A stretch of 64,000 bases of DNA, from assembly GCA_032358165.1 (NCBI GenBank), contig JAALGY010000030.1:62001-126000 (forward strand). Direction: 5' to 3'. This DNA comes from Diplosphaera chodatii (lineage: Eukaryota > Chlorophyta > Trebouxiophyceae > Prasiolales > Stichococcaceae). The notes under the pieces are model-generated. The model searched no databases. It saw nothing but the letters and a program-made list of their open reading frames with translations, and was not told the origin of the DNA. Positions 60,001-64,000 of the stretch are shown piece after piece. Positions within the stretch are counted from its first letter, which is position 1; each line of letters starts with the position of its first letter. A program made the translations under genes and the position numbers.

Positions 60001-63000
60001 GTGTGCTGAGCAGCGCCCGTTCCAGGAGCCTGTCCGACACCTCCGGAACCGCTGGACGGGCTGCGGCTGCGGTGGTGCCCTGCTGTCGCGGCTCATAGCG
60101 TGCAGCAATCAAGTGTGCCATTGTCGCCACAGCCAACGTCCGTGCTAGGTGACGTCTATATATAGTCAGGCGCAACTGCTCACCCGTAGGTGGCGTTGGC
60201 CTTCTTGATGGGCGGGTTGTCGTCGGGCGCCCCGCCCAGGGTGCCCCACACACGGTCGCCGCCGCCCGGCAGCATGCCGATCACGGAGCCCCAGGACCGG
60301 AACTGCAGGGCCCAGGCATGTACGTTGTGCACATGAATGACCACAGCAGGACCGCTGTGGCACACCGACTCTAGCACTGCAGGTTCCCCTTGCTGCGCGA
60401 TGACCGAACTTCCTCCGCTGCTGACCGTCTGGAGCACCCGAGCACGCCGACAGGCTGACACCATGCTGTGCCGTCACATCTCAGCATGGAAACGGCCCGG
60501 CCGCTGGCTGTGCAAGCCGCACCATGTGCGCGCGGGAGGGCTGCGGCAGGTAGTTCTCCGCGGCGTGCTTGGTCATGGTGCCCAGCTCCGCGGTGTCCCG
60601 CATCTCCCCCGACAGCAGCGCCGTCAGCGCCTGGAGCGCACAACATCGCAGTCTGTTGTCAGTACAGGTGGCACCTGGGCTGCTGCAGGCGCTGCAGCGC
60701 TCAGCTTGGTGTAGGCTTGTGCATTCCGGACTGACAGCAGTGCAGTGTGCGCCTGAATTATGCTGTTGACGTGGTGAGCTCTGAGCACGTGCAAACGAGC
60801 TTCTCTCTGCAGACAAGCTCGCAACACAAAGAACGACAGCTGCACCTTGGGCACGCCCAGCACGGTGCCGGCGATGTTGACGTAGGCGGCCACGTGCTTC
60901 TCGGTCCAGCCGCGGCTCTTGCGCTCCACCCACCAGAAGAAGTTGCGCACCACCGCCTCGCCCCACGAGTGGCTCGTGATCACCACCTGCGCGGGTGATC
61001 ATGCAAACTTGGGGCACCTTCAGATGCGACCTGGTTAACGGCACTATGCACTCCAGCTGTTCAGGGTGGACGCCCTGCCAAGACGGAGCCCCTGATATCT
61101 GCATGTGACCGTCGATGTACGAGAGAGAACTTGAGCAGCCCACTCTGGAAAGCCCAGTGCTGCACTGATGCCTGGTGAAAGACTGCGACTCATCTGCAAG
61201 TCAGAAGGCGCACCTTCTCCTTGTTGAGCTGGTGCAGCATCTCGACGCGCAGCTTCAGGCGCGTGAAGTAGCCGTCGCGGCGCTCCATGTTGGCCACCGA
61301 CAGCCGCCAGTCGTACGTCTCCCCCACCTAAACTTACACAGGTTTGACCACTCAACCCTGATCCGCGAGACTGTCGACTCTGATCTCAGGAGCCGCAGCC
61401 GTCTACCAGCGTCAGTCCAGCATCATGGATAGCGTCGGCTCAAGCCACTGTCACCTTGCGACTGCGAATGCGGCTTTGAACAACAGAACTGCGACGTTGG
61501 CCGCACCAGGTTGTTGGTCTCGTAGCCAAGATCCGCGAGCGCCTCGATGATCTTGCCCCACACGAAGTAGCCCGGCATCAGGAAGTCGACCGCCGCTAAA
61601 CCCTCGCTCGCCCGCAGCGCCACCCCCTCGGGATCCAGCCCGGTCGTCTGCAGGTGCAGAGGAAAACCGCATGCTGTGAGGAAGGAACAATCTTGGCTGT
61701 GGGTTGCATTGCTGAGGTCTCGTATAGGTTTCCTCCATGTCGTTCCCTGGTGCTCTGGGCCGCGTGTTTCCTGCACTGCAGGCGTGTGCCGGTCAAGCGT
61801 ATGCAGCCGCGTGAATGGCAGTGGCCAGGGTGAGGCCCCTCACCCAGCGTCCACCCAGCCTCAGAAGCAAACGCTTCCCAGCAGCGCGTCAGGGCATACA
61901 CCAGTAAGGCAGCCCCTCGAATGGCACCTGGTTCAGCCCCATGTGCGCCACCCAGCAGCGCGCGTCCGACAGGATGGCCTGCGGCATGTTGAGCGTGCCC
62001 CACAGCCGCTGGCGGAAGTGCTTCGCCGCGCACGGCTTGCTCGCCCACAGCTCCAGGCCCGTGGTCACGAAGCCTGCAGAGTAACGACCCCACCGCTCCC
62101 TGATGTTCGGATCTACACCCTGCTTAGCATGTCGACTAAGTTTCCACGCAAGCCTGCCGGGTCAGCAGAGGCATCAGCACCAATCCCGCGATGCGTGAAG
62201 CGCCGCAGCGCTGCTTTTTCAGCACACCTGGCACGATGACCACGGGGTGCTTGGGGCGGAAGCCCTGCTTGCGCAGCCGCACGCCGATGCGGTCTGTTCT
62301 GTTGGTGGAGATGCCCAGTATCGTCAGGTTCGACAGCACCTGCAGCGTCAATGTCCACCGAGCGAGCGTCAGCATGCATGCCGCTGACCATATGGGGTGA
62401 GCACCCGGCTTGGGACCGCCTGGCGACAGGTCAACGACTGCTGCGTTGCTCGCGTTCAGTCACAGGGTGCAGTGGGGCTGGAGGTCATGCAGATGTGCAC
62501 GACTGAGGCAGCAGCGCACGTCAGGCATCTCCAGCTCCGGCAGCGTGACGTTGAGCTTGCGCTTCAGCACGTCCTGCGCCCGCCCGTGCAGATCCGCCCT
62601 CTGCATGCAGGAAGTCGCACCTCGGCCGCACACTTCAATCCCCACATACATGCAAGGGCAATGCAGCGATGGTGAACAGGGCACAAGGCTCACAAAACGC
62701 TGCGCAAGCGTGCAGGCGCATGTCAGTCATGCTGCAGCTTCCAGGTTGAGGGTTGGAGGTTGCATGCCACTGGCGCGTTCCGCACCCGGGCGTAGTCGGA
62801 GGCGCCGATGATGGCGAAGAAGACCACCAGCCAGCTCCACATCCAGGCCGCGCAGCACTGCTGCTTCTTGGCCTTCGCCTTGACCTCGCCAGGCTGCATG
62901 CGCGGAGCCATAGTTTCATGCGTGTTGATGAAGGCACTGCTCCCGGATGTGGCATCAGGGCACACACCTTCGCTTGTGAAGGTCGCTTTCTAACCACACC

Positions 63001-63182
63001 AGTCCGTCATGTGCTTGCACAGGGTGGGCAGCGCAGCTCACCTCCACAGTGTTCCGTGTGCCGCACTTCTTGCAGTCAAATGCGACGCCGGCATCAGATT
63101 TGTCCTCCCCGCCGTCATTCCCTTCGCCGCCAGTGTCAGTGCCGTTCACAGGATCTGTTTTGGTGTCTTTGCGCCGCCGCAT
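57099..63182 (-). CDS. PDAT: Phospholipid:diacylglycerol acyltransferase
   Basis: PDAT moves an acyl group from a phospholipid or galactolipid to diacylglycerol, making triacylglycerol without acyl-CoA. Seventeen exons join in phase: 63182-63042, 62893-62786, 62600-62520, 62339-62228, 62073-61928, 61647-61507, 61327-61214, 60986-60846, 60630-60523, 60302-60184, 59770-59642, 59414-59290, 58996-58837, 58351-58216, 57910-57747, 57407-57314 and 57158-57099, about 692 residues. One N-terminal transmembrane helix (WMWSWLVVFFAIIG) follows a soluble head with a CKKC pair. The LCAT-like core shows KHPVVIVPG, GYFVWGKIIEAL, YDWRLS, the nucleophile motif SHSWGE, NIAGTVLG, GNGDGTVPLISLG (Asp) and DHVDVLGNH (His). 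Partial copies of exon edges lie in introns near 58434-58480 and 58721-58748. Confidence 0.96.
58356..58377. repeat. Telomere-like (TTTAGGG)3 at a PDAT splice acceptor
   Basis: Three TTTAGGG units lie immediately upstream (coding sense: CCTAAACCCTAAACC then GCAG) of the acceptor of the exon starting at 58351. A related string lies at 59790-59805, about 20 bp before the acceptor of the exon starting at 59770. Confidence 0.92.
58386..58535. repeat. Tandem duplication of about 104 bp in PDAT intron
   Basis: The string from 58386 to 58432 (starting GTCAGAGGTGTGC) recurs at 58490-58535, and the exon-edge sequence at 58316-58355 (starting GCCTCCGGGTCCTG) recurs at 58434-58478. The copy includes a splice acceptor and the first 13 codons of the exon, almost unchanged. 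Confidence 0.92.
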
Positions 63183-64000
63183 AGCGGCGTCCCTCCAGAG
63201 CAGTGACCAGCGGCAGCCTCCACGAGCTCCTCAGTCGACAGAGAAGCCGCTGGTCCGGCGCCGGCGCGAGGACGACTGTGGTCTCGCTGCTGCTGATGGC
63301 GATTGCACAAGCTTGCTGCTGTATCTGGCTCTTCAGCCTCAGCTGTCAGGTGACCGAAGCCTCAGACTTGCTTGGGAGCCTTGCAGATGAACACTGTTAC
63401 TGTCCACCAGAACTATGAGGGTCGTTTCAATATTCGAGCGGTGAGGTGCGCGGTTTGCAGACTTCGCAATGCGCTCAGTGATGTCCTATTGCCCAGTGCA
63501 GCGCCAGACACAATCAGCTGCCGGCCTATCAGGCAGCTAGGTCCCCAACAATAGCAGCCGAACTGCAGGAAGTGTTGAAGGTGCTGCCGGCGAACGTTGG
63601 GTGCGCACACAGTCTTGCGTCAAGCGACGGTCACGACAATCATACAGACGATTGATGCGAGCGCCGCGATGATTTCGGGCCTGCGGCGATCAGCCACATG
63701 ATGACGCAGGATGACTAATGGGCTGGGTGGTGACGAAGCCCTGGAACAAGCGATCACCGCAGCAGTGCCACTGTGGTGGTCCACCTTTTGCTGCACTGCA
63801 TGCCTCCTTGCAACAGTGGTATGCTTGGCGTAACAATGGCAGGGCTCAGCCGGAGAACGTGACAAGTGGACACCTGCCAATCGTGGCATCGCCTCGTTTG
63901 TGAGTGTTGCCAAAGAAGAAGTGCCCACGATACCTGATCTTGTAGGCTTCAAACGAAAGCGCAAGGGTCCATTTCTTCTGTTTGTCTTGTCGATGGCGAC
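63183..64000. other. Upstream region of PDAT, no gene recognised
   Basis: The last 818 bp hold the PDAT promoter. A plus-strand gene could begin here, but none of the open frames shows recognisable similarity or a convincing splice structure. Confidence 0.35.

Noticed and set aside
63620..63964. Frames at the right edge as the start of another gene
   Set aside because: No homology or splice pattern; insufficient sequence to decide.

Overview
The window looks like nuclear DNA of a chlorophyte green alga. It is GC-rich. The genes are broken into many short exons with GT-AG and a few GC-AG introns. TGTAA motifs follow several stop codons, TTTAGGG-type telomere-like repeats sit inside introns, and the proteins are of the green lineage: a PDAT-type acyltransferase, chloroplast chaperonin 60 alpha, a plant-type ferritin and a PP2C/cyclic-nucleotide-binding fusion. 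Everything was read by eye. Exon borders were set by splice consensus, reading-frame phase and fit to family motifs, so most are well constrained. Transit-peptide exons and a few low-similarity exons are not.

Layout. 1-1833: 3' part of an unrecognised membrane protein (+). 2869-6445: isocitrate lyase (-), head to head with malate synthase (+, 8118-12913); the two enzymes unique to the glyoxylate cycle share a 1.67 kb gap. 14027-16349: ferritin (-) with altered ferroxidase ligands. 17462-19115: HAD-type hydrolase (+). 19526-20319: CRIPT zinc protein (-), divergent from ribosomal protein eL42 (+, 20685-22159). 22676-22964: a two-exon 51-residue membrane microprotein (+). 23597-24763: NF-YB (-). 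25447-30530: PP2C fused to one cyclic-nucleotide-binding domain (+). 31643-34772: unrecognised Ala/Pro-rich protein (-). 35621-35693: tRNA-Thr(AGU) (-). 36034-39595: exostosin-type glycosyltransferase (-). 40672-42516: ribosomal protein eL13 (-). 43477-44317: potato-inhibitor-I type protease inhibitor (+). 45253-51195: chloroplast chaperonin 60 alpha (-). 52114-53434: CW-type zinc-finger protein (+). 54931-56595: unrecognised membrane protein (+). 57099-63182: phospholipid:diacylglycerol acyltransferase (-). 63183-64000: no gene recognised.

Themes. Genes are packed mostly as alternating divergent and convergent pairs. The ICL/MS pair is a functional cluster for growth on acetate or stored lipid, and PDAT at the far end adds a triacylglycerol gene, but nothing in the sequence shows that PDAT is co-regulated with the pair. 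A recurring structural oddity is the local copying of exon/intron borders: decayed partial copies of exon edges lie about 100-110 bp from the real ones in four genes, and in two of these genes telomere-like repeats lie nearby. This suggests repair-associated duplication. No transposon with intact coding capacity, no CRISPR array and no viral gene was recognised.
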